From Ignavibacteriota bacterium (GTDB taxonomy: Bacteria; Bacteroidota; Ignavibacteria; Ignavibacteriales; Melioribacteraceae): a stretch of 64,000 bases of DNA. The position numbers and the translations under genes are program-made. The notes beneath the pieces are model-generated. The model saw only the letters and a list, made by a program, of their open reading frames with translations. It made no database searches and was not told where the DNA came from. Location: NCBI GenBank assembly GCA_016716225.1, contig JADJWT010000001.1, forward strand, positions 3,048,501-3,112,500, written 5' to 3'. Below are positions 8,875-17,805 of this stretch, one piece after another; the first letter of the stretch is position 1; each line of letters starts with the position of its first letter.

Positions 8875-9870
8875 ATGGCTCGACCAATAACATTATGCAC
8901 TGCACAATGGGCAGATATTCCTTTAGAAATATTGGCAAAAAAGGTTAGTAACTGGGGATATGATGGAATCGAACTAGCATGCTGGGGAGATCATATGGAT
9001 GTTTTTCGTGCTGCAGCAGATAAAGATTATTGTGATTCTCAATTAGAAATTTTAAGAAAAAATAATTTAAAACTATTTGCAATCAGTAATCATCTTGCCG
9101 GACAATTAGTTTGTGATTTAAATAATGATGATCGCTCCGATGGTTTTGCTCCAAAGGATTGTGCCGGTGATGCAGAGAAAAAAAGAGCATGGGCCGTTGA
9201 AGCTATGAAAAATTCTGCACGAGCTGCTAAGAATTTAGGTATTAATGTTGTAAATGGATTTACAGGTTCATCAATTTGGCATTTGTTATATAGTTTTCCG
9301 CCGGTTTCTCCTAAAACAATTGAAGAAGGATTTTCCTACTTTGCGAAAATGTGGAATCCTATTCTTGATGTTTTTGATGAATGCGGAGTGAAATTTGCTC
9401 TCGAAGTTCATCCAACAGAAATTGCTTTTGATATTGTAACTTCTCAACGCGCTATTAATGCAATTAGTGGAAGAAAAGCATTTGGATTTAATTTTGATCC
9501 GAGTCATCTCCATTGGCAAATGGTTGATCCAGTTGTTTTTATTCACGAATTTTCGGACAGAATTTATCACGTTCATATGAAAGATGCAGCAAGGCAGTTA
9601 AATGGAAGAACTGGAATTTTAGCTTCACATTTGGATTTTGGACATAAAGATAGAGGCTGGGATTTTCGTTCTTTGGGTCACGGTGGAGTAAATTTTGAAG
9701 AAATTATTAGAGCATTAAATCATATTGGATATAATGGACCTTTATCTGTTGAGTGGGAAGATAGCGGAATGGAACGTGAACACGGTGTTAAGGAAGCTTA
9801 TGAATTTGTTAAAAAAATAGATTTTCAGCCATCAAATATAAAGTTTGATGCAGCTTTTGATGAAAAATAA
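8875..9870 (+). CDS. AP2Ec-type TIM barrel (sugar isomerase/epimerase or keto-glycoside lyase)
   Basis: A 331-residue cytoplasmic protein of the xylose-isomerase-like TIM-barrel superfamily. Likely metal ligands can be followed along the barrel: Glu in ALEVHPTE, Asp/His in NFDPSHLHW, His in HVHMKD and Glu in SVEWEDSG. The superfamily includes sugar-phosphate isomerases, epimerases, myo-inosose dehydratase and the lyases that act on 3-keto-glycosides. A ribosome site AGAGG precedes the ATG. It ends the 3120-9870 operon, just before a strong terminator, and is separated by 21 bp from a Gfo/Idh/MocA gene. That pairing favours a step after sugar oxidation; 3-keto-glycoside elimination or epimerisation are both possible. 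Confidence 0.87.
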   Translation: MARPITLCTAQWADIPLEILAKKVSNWGYDGIELACWGDHMDVFRAAADKDYCDSQLEILRKNNLKLFAISNHLAGQLVCDLNNDDRSDGFAPKDCAGDAEKKRAWAVEAMKNSARAAKNLGINVVNGFTGSSIWHLLYSFPPVSPKTIEEGFSYFAKMWNPILDVFDECGVKFALEVHPTEIAFDIVTSQRAINAISGRKAFGFNFDPSHLHWQMVDPVVFIHEFSDRIYHVHMKDAARQLNGRTGILASHLDFGHKDRGWDFRSLGHGGVNFEEIIRALNHIGYNGPLSVEWEDSGMEREHGVKEAYEFVKKIDFQPSNIKFDAAFDEK

Positions 9871-9893
9871 TTTTTAATCATTATTTTTTAACT

Positions 9894-9937
9894 AAGCTAT
9901 TTAATCATCATCTTAAGTTGATTAAGTAGCTTTTTTA
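9894..9937 (+). terminator. Rho-independent terminator of the 3120-9870 operon
   Basis: AAGCTATTTAATCA (9894-9907) pairs with TGATTAAGTAGCTT (9919-9932), a 14-bp stem with a single G-T mismatch and an 11-base loop, followed by a run of T. It lies 23 bp after the last gene of the operon. Confidence 0.88.
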
Positions 9938-9961
9938 TTTTCAATATTTTTAATGTAATAA

Positions 9962-10696
9962 ATGATAGATATTTCAGTAATAATTCCGGCATATAACGAA
10001 AGCAAAAAAATTTCTAAAGATATTTTTGCAGCAGATGAATTTTTTAAGTCGCAAAAATTTACTGGTGAAATTATTATTGTTGATGATGGAAGTTCCGATG
10101 ACACTTTTCAATCCGCAGAAAATTGCAGAATCCAAATAAATAATTATTTATTGGTGATTAAACTACCGACCAATATTGGTAAGGGTGGCGCAATAATTGA
10201 AGGAATTAAAAATTCAAAAGGGAAAATTATTATTTATGCAGATTCTGGATTAACTGTTCCCTTTGAAAATGCCCAAATGGGAATTGATTTAATTAAAAAT
10301 GCTAAATGTGAAATTGCAAACGGCTCAAGAAAAATGGAAGGTTCCAATATTATAATTGAGCAAGATTTAAATAGAAAAGTTATTTCGAAAATATTTGGAA
10401 TTGCAGCAAAATTGTTTTTAAAAATCCCCAATTATCTAACGGATACTCAATGCGGGTTTAAAGTCTATAAAGGTGATATAGCAAGATTTTTATATCCAAA
10501 ATTAATTACTCAAGGATTTTTATTTGAAATAGAATTAATTCTTTTAGCTCAAAACGAAAATTATAGAATTCTGGAATTTCCGGTTACGTGGACTTGCGAT
10601 AAGGACAGCAGATTAAGTATTAATAAAAGTTCAAAAAAAATTATAAAAGATTTTATAGTCTTATATAAAAAATTTATCAGCAAAAAAATTATCTGA
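9962..10696 (+). CDS. GT2 glycosyltransferase (dolichyl/undecaprenyl-phosphate type)
   Basis: A 244-residue GT-A fold enzyme. It has ISVIIPAYNESKKI at the N-terminus, IIIVDDGSSDDTF near residue 40, NIGKGGAIIEGI, and the late TQCGFKVYKGDIA segment typical of ALG5/DPM1-like transferases that load a sugar onto a polyprenyl phosphate. The usual acidic DAD motif is changed to ADSG (YADSGLTVPFENA), which may weaken the metal site. No membrane segment is evident. It lies after a terminator and has its own transcription unit. Its end overlaps by 36 bp, tail to tail, the end of ApbE on the other strand. It could supply the lipid-linked sugar used by the GT39-like protein at 11596, but that is inferred. 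Confidence 0.85.
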   Translation: MIDISVIIPAYNESKKISKDIFAADEFFKSQKFTGEIIIVDDGSSDDTFQSAENCRIQINNYLLVIKLPTNIGKGGAIIEGIKNSKGKIIIYADSGLTVPFENAQMGIDLIKNAKCEIANGSRKMEGSNIIIEQDLNRKVISKIFGIAAKLFLKIPNYLTDTQCGFKVYKGDIARFLYPKLITQGFLFEIELILLAQNENYRILEFPVTWTCDKDSRLSINKSSKKIIKDFIVLYKKFISKKII

Positions 10697-11599
10697 AATA
10701 AAAATATCTTCTTTTTTTAATTTTAAAGAATCACATAAGATTATCAAACCACTTATAAAATTATTTTTTTCACAAAGTTCAGAAATTTCATCAATTGGCA
10801 TTAACATAAATGCTGTTGAAATTGCATCTGCAATTGTGGCGGATTCTGTAATTACCCAAGTTGCAACTCTTTCAATATTTGGCAGAAGAGTTTTTGGATT
10901 AATTATATGATTATTCTTTTGTTTGCCAGAACTTCCTATTGAAAAATTCTGCATGTTAATTTCTGCAATTGTTTGATGATTATTTTTCGGATTGCTAAGT
11001 GAAATTTTCCAACCTTTTTCATTTCCAAATCTTCCAATAGCTTTTACAGAACTTCCACCACCATGAATAATTGCATTTTCAATATCCCATTCATTTAACA
11101 ACTTGATTCCATAATCAACTGCATAACCTTTTCCAATTCCGCCTAAATCGAAACTTAAATTTTCATTTAAAATTTTTATGGTAAAATTTAATTCGTCCAA
11201 AATGAAGTAATTATTTCCAAAATCTGAAATGTTTAAATCATTTATTTTATTTGCCAATAATTTATTTTTCCATTTGTCAATAACATTGCCGGTTGTAATA
11301 TCAAAAAATCCATTTGTCATTTCATAAATCTGCTTAGCAATCCAAATGCATTCAAATGTTTCAAAACTTAACTTTATTTCTTCACCGTTTTTTGAGTTAT
11401 TAATTTTTGCAATTTCAGTGTTTGATCTAAATCTGCTAAATTTATTTTCCAGCTTATCAATTTCATTAAAAACATTATGTGCAGCTTGTTCGGCATAGTT
11501 TTTATCATCAAGATTTATGATTACTTCAAAAACTGTTGCCATAGCTTCATGAGCAAAATGATGAATATTTATAGTTTTAGTTGAAGGAAGATTTATCAT
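10661..11599 (-). CDS. apbE: FAD:protein FMN transferase (ApbE)
   Basis: A 312-residue ApbE-family protein: AMATVFEVII at the N-terminus, NKFSRFRSNTEIAKIN, FFDITTGNVIDKW, the hallmark SFDLGGIGKGYAVD at about residues 167-180, IIHGGGSSVKAIG, and the metal/FAD-binding ATWVITESATIADAISTAFML. The enzyme covalently attaches FMN to threonine of exported flavoproteins. No Sec signal or lipobox is evident at its start, which is unusual because many ApbE proteins are periplasmic. It is the last gene of a seven-gene operon and overlaps the gene before it by 4 bp (ATGA). No FMN-acceptor protein is encoded in the window. Confidence 0.93.
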   Translation of the reverse strand: MINLPSTKTINIHHFAHEAMATVFEVIINLDDKNYAEQAAHNVFNEIDKLENKFSRFRSNTEIAKINNSKNGEEIKLSFETFECIWIAKQIYEMTNGFFDITTGNVIDKWKNKLLANKINDLNISDFGNNYFILDELNFTIKILNENLSFDLGGIGKGYAVDYGIKLLNEWDIENAIIHGGGSSVKAIGRFGNEKGWKISLSNPKNNHQTIAEINMQNFSIGSSGKQKNNHIINPKTLLPNIERVATWVITESATIADAISTAFMLMPIDEISELCEKNNFISGLIILCDSLKLKKEDIFISDNFFADKFFI

Positions 11600-13206
11600 T
11601 TTAAATTTTCAATTTGTACTTTATTTTGATTTCGCAAATATTTATCATTCAAACTATTTTGTACAAATCCTCTGATTTCAATATTTGGTCTAAGAGAAGT
11701 GTAATTATCAAATATCGGAATATACAAATTAATTTTTCCCGGTTCCGGCAAAGTATATAATTTTTCTATCAATTCATTTTCTAATTCTGGAGTTATAATA
11801 ATTACTTGAAACAGATTTATATTGTTTGGAATTGTTTCATTCCAAGCAACATTTTTTATTTTACGTAAATACCATGGCAATGGCCAATAATCATTATTAT
11901 GAGAAATAATATTTACATAAATATTTTGATCAGATGAATCACTTTCAATAACATCAATTATTTTTTTTGATGCTGAAACTATTTCCGGAGTTGGCTGAGA
12001 ATACGTAAACGGATTTTCTGGTTGATAAGGGAATTTAAAATTTGTTAAATATGTTTGATAAAAATTATGTGATAAAATTATTACAATAAAAATTGAAAAA
12101 AATATTTTAAGATTTTTTCTTGGCAATAATTTATATAAAGAACAAATTCCAAAAGCTGCAATTAACAAAAAGCCAATCCAAAAGTTTAATGCAAGCCAGG
12201 GAGTTTTATATGGAATTATAAAATAAATAATTGCTTGAATAATGCTGAATAGTATAATATAATTTAAAAAAACATTATGCTTATTTTTTTTGAATTGAAA
12301 AATAATTCCAACTATAAAAAAAATAAATAATGGAAGTTCAGTAAAAGTTATTAAATCATTTTTTGTGAACAACAAAAAATTTAAATAATAATCCCACTGT
12401 TGAATATGATCAGAATTACTACCAGCTTTGCTGAAATAATTGGTAAAAGTTTTTAATGAATCAAATATTCCATTTGGATTTGTAAAAAATGAAGAATAAA
12501 ATAAAATTGTAACAGAAATAAAAATTATGAAAAACAAAATTATGTGAATTATATTAAACGAAAATTTTGATTTTAAATCTCGATTTGATAAATAAATAAA
12601 TAAGAAAGAAAAAATTCCCGCAAAGAAAATTATTATTGATGTTTCTTTTGTTGCAAAAATTAATGCACAAAATAAGGATGCAAAAATTCCCCAATAAAGT
12701 TTTTTTAATTTGAAATATTTGTAAAATGAAATTATTGATGAAAATGTAAAAGAAACAAGCATTGATTCTTGAATATAATATCTGCTGTAAAAAACATAAA
12801 TTGGAGAAATTGAAATTAATGATGCAGAAAACAAAACAATAATTTTATTTTGCGCATTCAAAATTGAAAATAAGAAAATAATTAAAATTATTGATGTAAA
12901 AGCTGGCACTATTCTTAAGGTAATTTCATTAACTTCAGATATTTTTTTTTCGTTAAAAATATAAGCGGGTATTAGAGAAAAATAATTTAAAGTCGGACCA
13001 TGATATTCTATTGGATCATAAATATATTTTCCGGATTCAAGTAGTTCCCCGAATTTTATGGCATGAACTGCTTCATCCGTATGGAATGGACGATTATTTA
13101 AATCATATAATCTTAGAAAAAGAGCAAAAAAAATGACGATCACAAAAATGTAACCGTCATTAAATTTTGATAATATTTTTTTACTTTCCGTAAACTGCAA
13201 CTTCAA
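11596..13206 (-). CDS. Agl23/GT39-like polytopic membrane protein (TIGR03663 type)
   Basis: A 536-residue membrane protein with about ten hydrophobic segments. After the first segment it has LYDLNNRPFHTDEAVHAIKF and YDPIEYHGPTLNYFSLIPAY, the signature of the TIGR03663/Agl23 group, related to GT39 mannosyltransferases that use lipid-linked sugars; the acidic pair in HTDEA fits the catalytic loop of GT-C enzymes. The C-terminal ~150 residues are soluble and contain NNDYWPLPWYLRK. Its start overlaps the end of the discoidin-like gene by 26 bp and its end overlaps apbE by 4 bp, so translation is probably coupled. It may glycosylate an exported protein of this operon, but no target is identified. 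Confidence 0.82.
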   Translation of the reverse strand: MKLQFTESKKILSKFNDGYIFVIVIFFALFLRLYDLNNRPFHTDEAVHAIKFGELLESGKYIYDPIEYHGPTLNYFSLIPAYIFNEKKISEVNEITLRIVPAFTSIILIIFLFSILNAQNKIIVLFSASLISISPIYVFYSRYYIQESMLVSFTFSSIISFYKYFKLKKLYWGIFASLFCALIFATKETSIIIFFAGIFSFLFIYLSNRDLKSKFSFNIIHIILFFIIFISVTILFYSSFFTNPNGIFDSLKTFTNYFSKAGSNSDHIQQWDYYLNFLLFTKNDLITFTELPLFIFFIVGIIFQFKKNKHNVFLNYIILFSIIQAIIYFIIPYKTPWLALNFWIGFLLIAAFGICSLYKLLPRKNLKIFFSIFIVIILSHNFYQTYLTNFKFPYQPENPFTYSQPTPEIVSASKKIIDVIESDSSDQNIYVNIISHNNDYWPLPWYLRKIKNVAWNETIPNNINLFQVIIITPELENELIEKLYTLPEPGKINLYIPIFDNYTSLRPNIEIRGFVQNSLNDKYLRNQNKVQIENLK

Positions 13207-13852
13207 TGTAATGATTTAAATCGTTACTATTATTTCCTTTGCTGTACATTCTAACATATCTGGCTTTTTCTCCTTTTGCATCAATCAATTTTCCTTCGGA
13301 AGTTTCTACATAATGCCAATCTGTTCCTTTACCTTGTTTGCTTGAATTATCCAAATCATTATTGAAAATTGTCTTAACATTTTTCTTAAAATCCTTATCA
13401 TTTGAAAGCTGGACAACAACATCAAAATATACTCTTGGTTGCTTATGGAAATGCCATAAAACAATTGCATAAATGTTGTATTCTTTTTCTAAATCGATTG
13501 TAATGTGTTGAGTGAAAGGTCCAAGTTCAACAAAATATCCTTCGTCACCATTTTTATCACCATCGGTAATGTAATCAATTTCACCAATAATGGGCATATC
13601 ATCCGTGCTTACTACTTTTTTATTTAACGCAACATTTTTGGTGCCTTCCGGAGCTAAAAAAGGAGGGCGAGGTTTACCTAGAGGTTTTTCTAATTTATCG
13701 ATTGTCATATTTGTTGGTGTTCCAACGAACATAGCTTTTGGAAGATCAATTTTTATTGGAACCATTTTTTGAGAAAAAACATTTGTTGTAAAAATTCCCA
13801 AAAACAAAGCAAGATAAAGTATTATACTTAATTTGTTTTGTTTAATTAACAT
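13181..13852 (-). CDS. Exported discoidin-like (F5/8 type C-like) domain protein
   Basis: A 223-residue protein with a Sec signal peptide (residues 1-27, ending NVFSQ). From about residue 75 it resembles a discoidin/F5-8 type C beta-sandwich: NVALNKKVVSTD, IDYITDGDKNGDEGYFVELG, HITIDLEKEYNIYAIVLWHF, and the closing ARYVRMYSKGNNSNDLNHYIEVAVYG. Such domains bind carbohydrates or surfaces; no catalytic residues are visible. It is the fifth gene of the - strand operon, between the cytochrome pair and the GT39-like protein. Its role there (anchoring or substrate capture) is unknown. Confidence 0.78.
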   Translation of the reverse strand: MLIKQNKLSIILYLALFLGIFTTNVFSQKMVPIKIDLPKAMFVGTPTNMTIDKLEKPLGKPRPPFLAPEGTKNVALNKKVVSTDDMPIIGEIDYITDGDKNGDEGYFVELGPFTQHITIDLEKEYNIYAIVLWHFHKQPRVYFDVVVQLSNDKDFKKNVKTIFNNDLDNSSKQGKGTDWHYVETSEGKLIDAKGEKARYVRMYSKGNNSNDLNHYIEVAVYGK

Positions 13853-13882
13853 TTGTACTCCGATTTTTATTTTTTTAAAAAT

Positions 13883-14512
13883 TTAATTCGATTTTGATTT
13901 CAATAATCCAATAAGTAAAACTAATAAAATAAATAAGACTAAAGCAGAATATCTATGAATTTCTAACAAAATATTTTGCCCTTCTGTTCCAAAAATTGGG
14001 AACATGCTTATTATTATTGAAATAATTGTAGGGAGTGAAAAAAAAGTGAAAAGCCAAAATATTAGTTTTTGATAACCGATTTTATTTAATTTGACTGATT
14101 TTAAATTACTTAGTTCAATTTTATTTTGTAAATCTTTTCCCTCAAATTTATTTTGATGCGAATACAAAATAATCACCAATGCCAATGATAAAGCAAAAAA
14201 TGGCGCAGCGGTAGCATGAATTAAAAGAAAAATTCCGGTAAGATTTCCACCAATAATTAAAGAAGGTATAAATGCTGAAATTGCTAATACCAAAAAAAGT
14301 GAAGTTGTGAGTAAAAATAAAATATTTTTAATTATAAATATTTTTTCGCTTAAAATCTTTTTCTTAAATTCAGCAATATTTTTGATTGAGTTTTTAAAAT
14401 CTGAAAAAAATTTTTGAATTATTTCAACAATAGAAAATCCATTCTTCTTTCCAAAATTATAAAGCCAAAATATTGAACTAGTAATTCCAATAAATAATAA
14501 AATTCGAAACAT
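13883..14512 (-). CDS. Cytochrome-b-like membrane protein
   Basis: A 209-residue protein with four or five hydrophobic segments. Histidines that could hold b-type heme lie within or at the edge of membrane helices: GIFLLIHATAAPF, IILYSHQNKFEG and NILLEIHRYSALVLF near the C-terminus; the last is reminiscent of di-heme cytochrome b helices. The gene follows the multiheme cytochrome c gene by 8 bp, which supports a quinone-linked membrane partner. The assignment is by pattern and context; no diagnostic full-length motif is recognised. Confidence 0.55.
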   Translation of the reverse strand: MFRILLFIGITSSIFWLYNFGKKNGFSIVEIIQKFFSDFKNSIKNIAEFKKKILSEKIFIIKNILFLLTTSLFLVLAISAFIPSLIIGGNLTGIFLLIHATAAPFFALSLALVIILYSHQNKFEGKDLQNKIELSNLKSVKLNKIGYQKLIFWLFTFFSLPTIISIIISMFPIFGTEGQNILLEIHRYSALVLFILLVLLIGLLKSKSN

Positions 14513-14520
14513 AAAATTTT

Positions 14521-16416
14521 CTAAACTCCTTCAGAATTATTAGAAAGGAAGAATTTTGAAATTGATTTGAATCCGCTAAACGAATATCCTATAAATACAA
14601 TCAAAATAACAAATGCCGAAAAGATTATGATATATTTAAGCAATGGTCTAAAGTAAAAAGTAAGTGAAAAAAGTGATTGATAAATTTCACTATTATTTTG
14701 AAAACGGCTTATAGATAAAGTTTTATTATTTTCTTTAAATAAAGAACTTTCTACAAATACATCGCTTGTGAAAAATGCTGAATTAACTGAATGACAATCC
14801 ACACAACCGTTTACACCAAGTGCTTGCGAAGCTGGTCTAACCGAGTGAGAAATTTTCCATGAATAACCTAATTCATTATAATCTTGGCTTGCGAGTGATT
14901 TTTCTTTAACATAAAAAAACTTTCCTCCGGAAATTAATGCCGGTTGCCCATTAAAAATTTTCATACTTTTAATCGAATCTAAAATTGAAATTACAATACT
15001 ATCTTTTACATTTGGCCAAACTCCAAAATTAAATAATGAGTCAAATCCAAGCATTGGTCTAATATTTTGTTCTACAAATTCAATTGGAAATGGAATAATA
15101 TTTTCGGTACTATCTTTGTATCCCCAAAAAGATGGGAAAATTAAATTTCTTGGTTCTATTTTGTCTGAATTATTTTCTGTATAAACATTTGTAAAAATAT
15201 GAGGGAAAACATCCGGTTCTTTATTTGTTCCATGCATTCCTAAAAAATGTGCTCTGGATGTTTTAATCATTTCCGGTTTGTCTGTTGGAAGTTTACCAGA
15301 ATGGCAAACCGTACAAGTCAATCTTTCAAAATGAACTGCGGGAATTCCTAAATGTTGTGGAATTGGAGCTCCTAAATTTCCGTTTGTAGGGGTACCATTT
15401 TCTGAATTCGGTATATGACATCCTTCACATGTAAAAGTCTTTGAGTTAGCTAATTTATCATCAGCAGTTCCTTTTATCATATTATGATCAACACCATTTC
15501 TATGACAATCAACACATTTCAGTCCAGCTTTCAGATGAACATCTTCTTCATTTTTCCAATTTGCATGAAGATTTTGATCAGCTATTATTGACGAATGGCA
15601 ATAGTAACAATTATCATTTGGAATATTTTTTGTTACATTGAAATAAACTTTATTTGCAGAATTAAATTTATCTTTATCATACTTTAATGTTGGCGGAACC
15701 GAAGATCTTTGATCAATTGTTTGCACAGTTGTTAAATTGTAAATATCATAATTATTAGGCATTTTTGATGCATTACCTTTAAATTCCGCAAAACTTGTAC
15801 TTGCAACTGCTGCCCATTTAAAATTTTGTTTTCTAATATTAGAAGCATATTCTGCTTGATCATAAAACGGATCGGCATCATGACAAATTAAACAATTGAC
15901 TTCAAGTTTTCCGGAAACATTCCAGCGCAAAAAATCTTTAGGATTTTCTAAACTGTCAAATTCACTAATATCACCGCCGGCATAATATGGACCAAATCTG
16001 AATAAAAATTGAATTGGTGAAAGTTCAACATCATCCGGAGAAAAAGTTCCATTTTGTTTTTTATAAGATAGTGGCAAAATTGTTAATGTTGTGGGGTCTG
16101 TATAAATCCATGGTTCGCTATTTTCAGATTTGTTATTATTTGTATCATGAAAGTTAAAATGAAATCCATCACTAATTTTTTCATAATTATGACATTCATT
16201 ACCACAAGTTTTTTTTGTAGAAAAGGGGATTGCATATTCATAATTTGGATCAATTATATTTCCATCTGAATCCAATAAATTTAGTAAATGAACTGGATGA
16301 ATTTTACTGCCATCATTTACATCACCAACTTTTCTATCTTGACTAAAATTAATTGTTAAAAATAAAATTGAGAATCCAATAAAAAATTTTCCAAAAATTC
16401 TGAAGTTATATTTCAT
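14521..16416 (-). CDS. Heptaheme cytochrome c, membrane-anchored
   Basis: A 631-residue protein with an N-terminal signal (ending near NFSQD) and a single C-terminal membrane helix (about residues 593-613). Six canonical heme sites are visible (CLICH, CYYCH, CVDCH, CEGCH, CTVCH and a late CVDCH near residue 545), plus one unusual site with three intervening residues, CGNECH, near residue 71 in KTCGNECHNYEK. Extra histidines such as GFHFNFH may be distal ligands. The layout is that of periplasmic multiheme cytochromes related to the octaheme reductase/donor group. Co-transcription with two exported sugar oxidoreductases, a cytochrome-b-like protein and ApbE suggests an electron-transfer chain, though its donor and acceptor are not known. 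Confidence 0.88.
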   Translation of the reverse strand: MKYNFRIFGKFFIGFSILFLTINFSQDRKVGDVNDGSKIHPVHLLNLLDSDGNIIDPNYEYAIPFSTKKTCGNECHNYEKISDGFHFNFHDTNNNKSENSEPWIYTDPTTLTILPLSYKKQNGTFSPDDVELSPIQFLFRFGPYYAGGDISEFDSLENPKDFLRWNVSGKLEVNCLICHDADPFYDQAEYASNIRKQNFKWAAVASTSFAEFKGNASKMPNNYDIYNLTTVQTIDQRSSVPPTLKYDKDKFNSANKVYFNVTKNIPNDNCYYCHSSIIADQNLHANWKNEEDVHLKAGLKCVDCHRNGVDHNMIKGTADDKLANSKTFTCEGCHIPNSENGTPTNGNLGAPIPQHLGIPAVHFERLTCTVCHSGKLPTDKPEMIKTSRAHFLGMHGTNKEPDVFPHIFTNVYTENNSDKIEPRNLIFPSFWGYKDSTENIIPFPIEFVEQNIRPMLGFDSLFNFGVWPNVKDSIVISILDSIKSMKIFNGQPALISGGKFFYVKEKSLASQDYNELGYSWKISHSVRPASQALGVNGCVDCHSVNSAFFTSDVFVESSLFKENNKTLSISRFQNNSEIYQSLFSLTFYFRPLLKYIIIFSAFVILIVFIGYSFSGFKSISKFFLSNNSEGV

Positions 16417-16422
16417 AATAAT

Positions 16423-17763
16423 CTAGATTTTAAATTCGGATGGATTAAAATTAATTTCTCTTTTTGCTTGAATTGCATCATTAACTTTTAAAACCGCAAC
16501 TGCTGTTTCATAACCAACTTCTACGGGACAGTTTAAAGTATCTTTACCACGAATTGTATTGAAGAAATTTTCTAAATGCGGTTTATGATACGGATCATTA
16601 AATTGAATAGGCAATGAATATTTTGGAGGAGCTGCTGTTTCTCGAACATCTAAAATTGCTGCTGTATTTTCTTTTTTTGGTTCTTCTTTTGGTGCATCAA
16701 GAAATCTTTTTGTAACCCATTGATCCCAAAGCGGCGCGTTAGCTTCTTTGTATACACCAACTCTTCCGGCTGATTCAGAAATTGTTAATGCTCCTTGATC
16801 ACCCATAAAAGTTTCAAAATATCCTTGATTACTATTTGTTGTAATTGTTTGATAAAATGCACGTACAATACCACTTGGAGTATTATATTTAAATGTTGCT
16901 AAAACTGTATCATACCATTCGTGAGTACTCTTTTCATAATAATCGGTTCCACCGCTTGCCATAACAGAAGTTGGTGGAACACCAATAAACCAAGTATAAA
17001 TATCAATTTGATGAGAACCTAAATCAACAATTGGACCACCGCCTAATTTTTTATACCATCTCCAATTTCTATGTTCTTGCATATTTTTATAACCATATTT
17101 GCTTAAAATATGTTGAGGGATAGGAAATTTTTGAGGCCAGCCATTGTCCGGCTGTACAGATCTGTTCCATTGACCATTAACGGTTGTGATTTTTCCTAAC
17201 AGCTTTGCATCTTTTATTAGATTATTATATGAATGCAAATAATATGGATTGCTTCTTCGCTGATGCCCAACTTGAACAATTTTCCCGGTTCTTTTTTGCG
17301 CATGAACAATTTGACGCGCACCTTCCAAAGTATTAGCCATTTCCTTTTCTAAATATACATGGAGTCCAGCTTCCATTGAATCTATTGCATGACGTGCATG
17401 CCAAAAATCCGGTGTTGCAACAATCACTGAATCCAAATTTTTTTCTTTGGCAAGCATTTCCCTATAATCAATATACGGATTTGCTTCGTGGCCAAATTTT
17501 TTAAGTAATCTTGTTGCACGAGTTAAATGATAATTTTCCCAAATATCACAAACTGCTTTAAATCTAACATTTGGAATTTTTAAACAAGCATCCATCAAAA
17601 CTTGTCCTTCAGCACCAGCACCAATTAACCCAACATTTATATCATTTGTTAATGATTTTTGTGCAGAAGTTTTTATATATGGCGAAACGAATAATCCAAT
17701 ACCAACGGCTGCTGAAGTTTTTAGAAAATCTCTGCGAGAAAATCCAGAATTTTTTTGATCCAT
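16423..17763 (-). CDS. Gfo/Idh/MocA oxidoreductase with Tat signal
   Basis: A 446-residue protein. The twin-arginine signal FSRRDFLKTSAAVGIGLF is at residues 8-25. The Rossmann motif INVGLIGAGAEGQ follows, then LEKEMAN in place of the usual EKP (the proline is replaced), and GGGPIVDLGSHQIDIYTWF in the substrate domain. It is predicted to act in the periplasm on a sugar with bound NAD(P). The EKE variant is notable because the EKP lysine-proline segment is highly conserved; the lysine itself is kept. The gene sits 6 bp before the multiheme cytochrome gene, so the two are surely co-transcribed. Its substrate is not known. Confidence 0.87.
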   Translation of the reverse strand: MDQKNSGFSRRDFLKTSAAVGIGLFVSPYIKTSAQKSLTNDINVGLIGAGAEGQVLMDACLKIPNVRFKAVCDIWENYHLTRATRLLKKFGHEANPYIDYREMLAKEKNLDSVIVATPDFWHARHAIDSMEAGLHVYLEKEMANTLEGARQIVHAQKRTGKIVQVGHQRRSNPYYLHSYNNLIKDAKLLGKITTVNGQWNRSVQPDNGWPQKFPIPQHILSKYGYKNMQEHRNWRWYKKLGGGPIVDLGSHQIDIYTWFIGVPPTSVMASGGTDYYEKSTHEWYDTVLATFKYNTPSGIVRAFYQTITTNSNQGYFETFMGDQGALTISESAGRVGVYKEANAPLWDQWVTKRFLDAPKEEPKKENTAAILDVRETAAPPKYSLPIQFNDPYHKPHLENFFNTIRGKDTLNCPVEVGYETAVAVLKVNDAIQAKREINFNPSEFKI

Positions 17764-17805
17764 AATTTCTATCTTAAATTGTTTTGAAAAATAATATTTG
17801 ATAAT

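Noticed and set aside
9286..9576. 96-codon - strand open frame inside the TIM-barrel gene
   Set aside because: It is a shadow of a well-supported + strand gene, with low-complexity sequence and no ribosome site.
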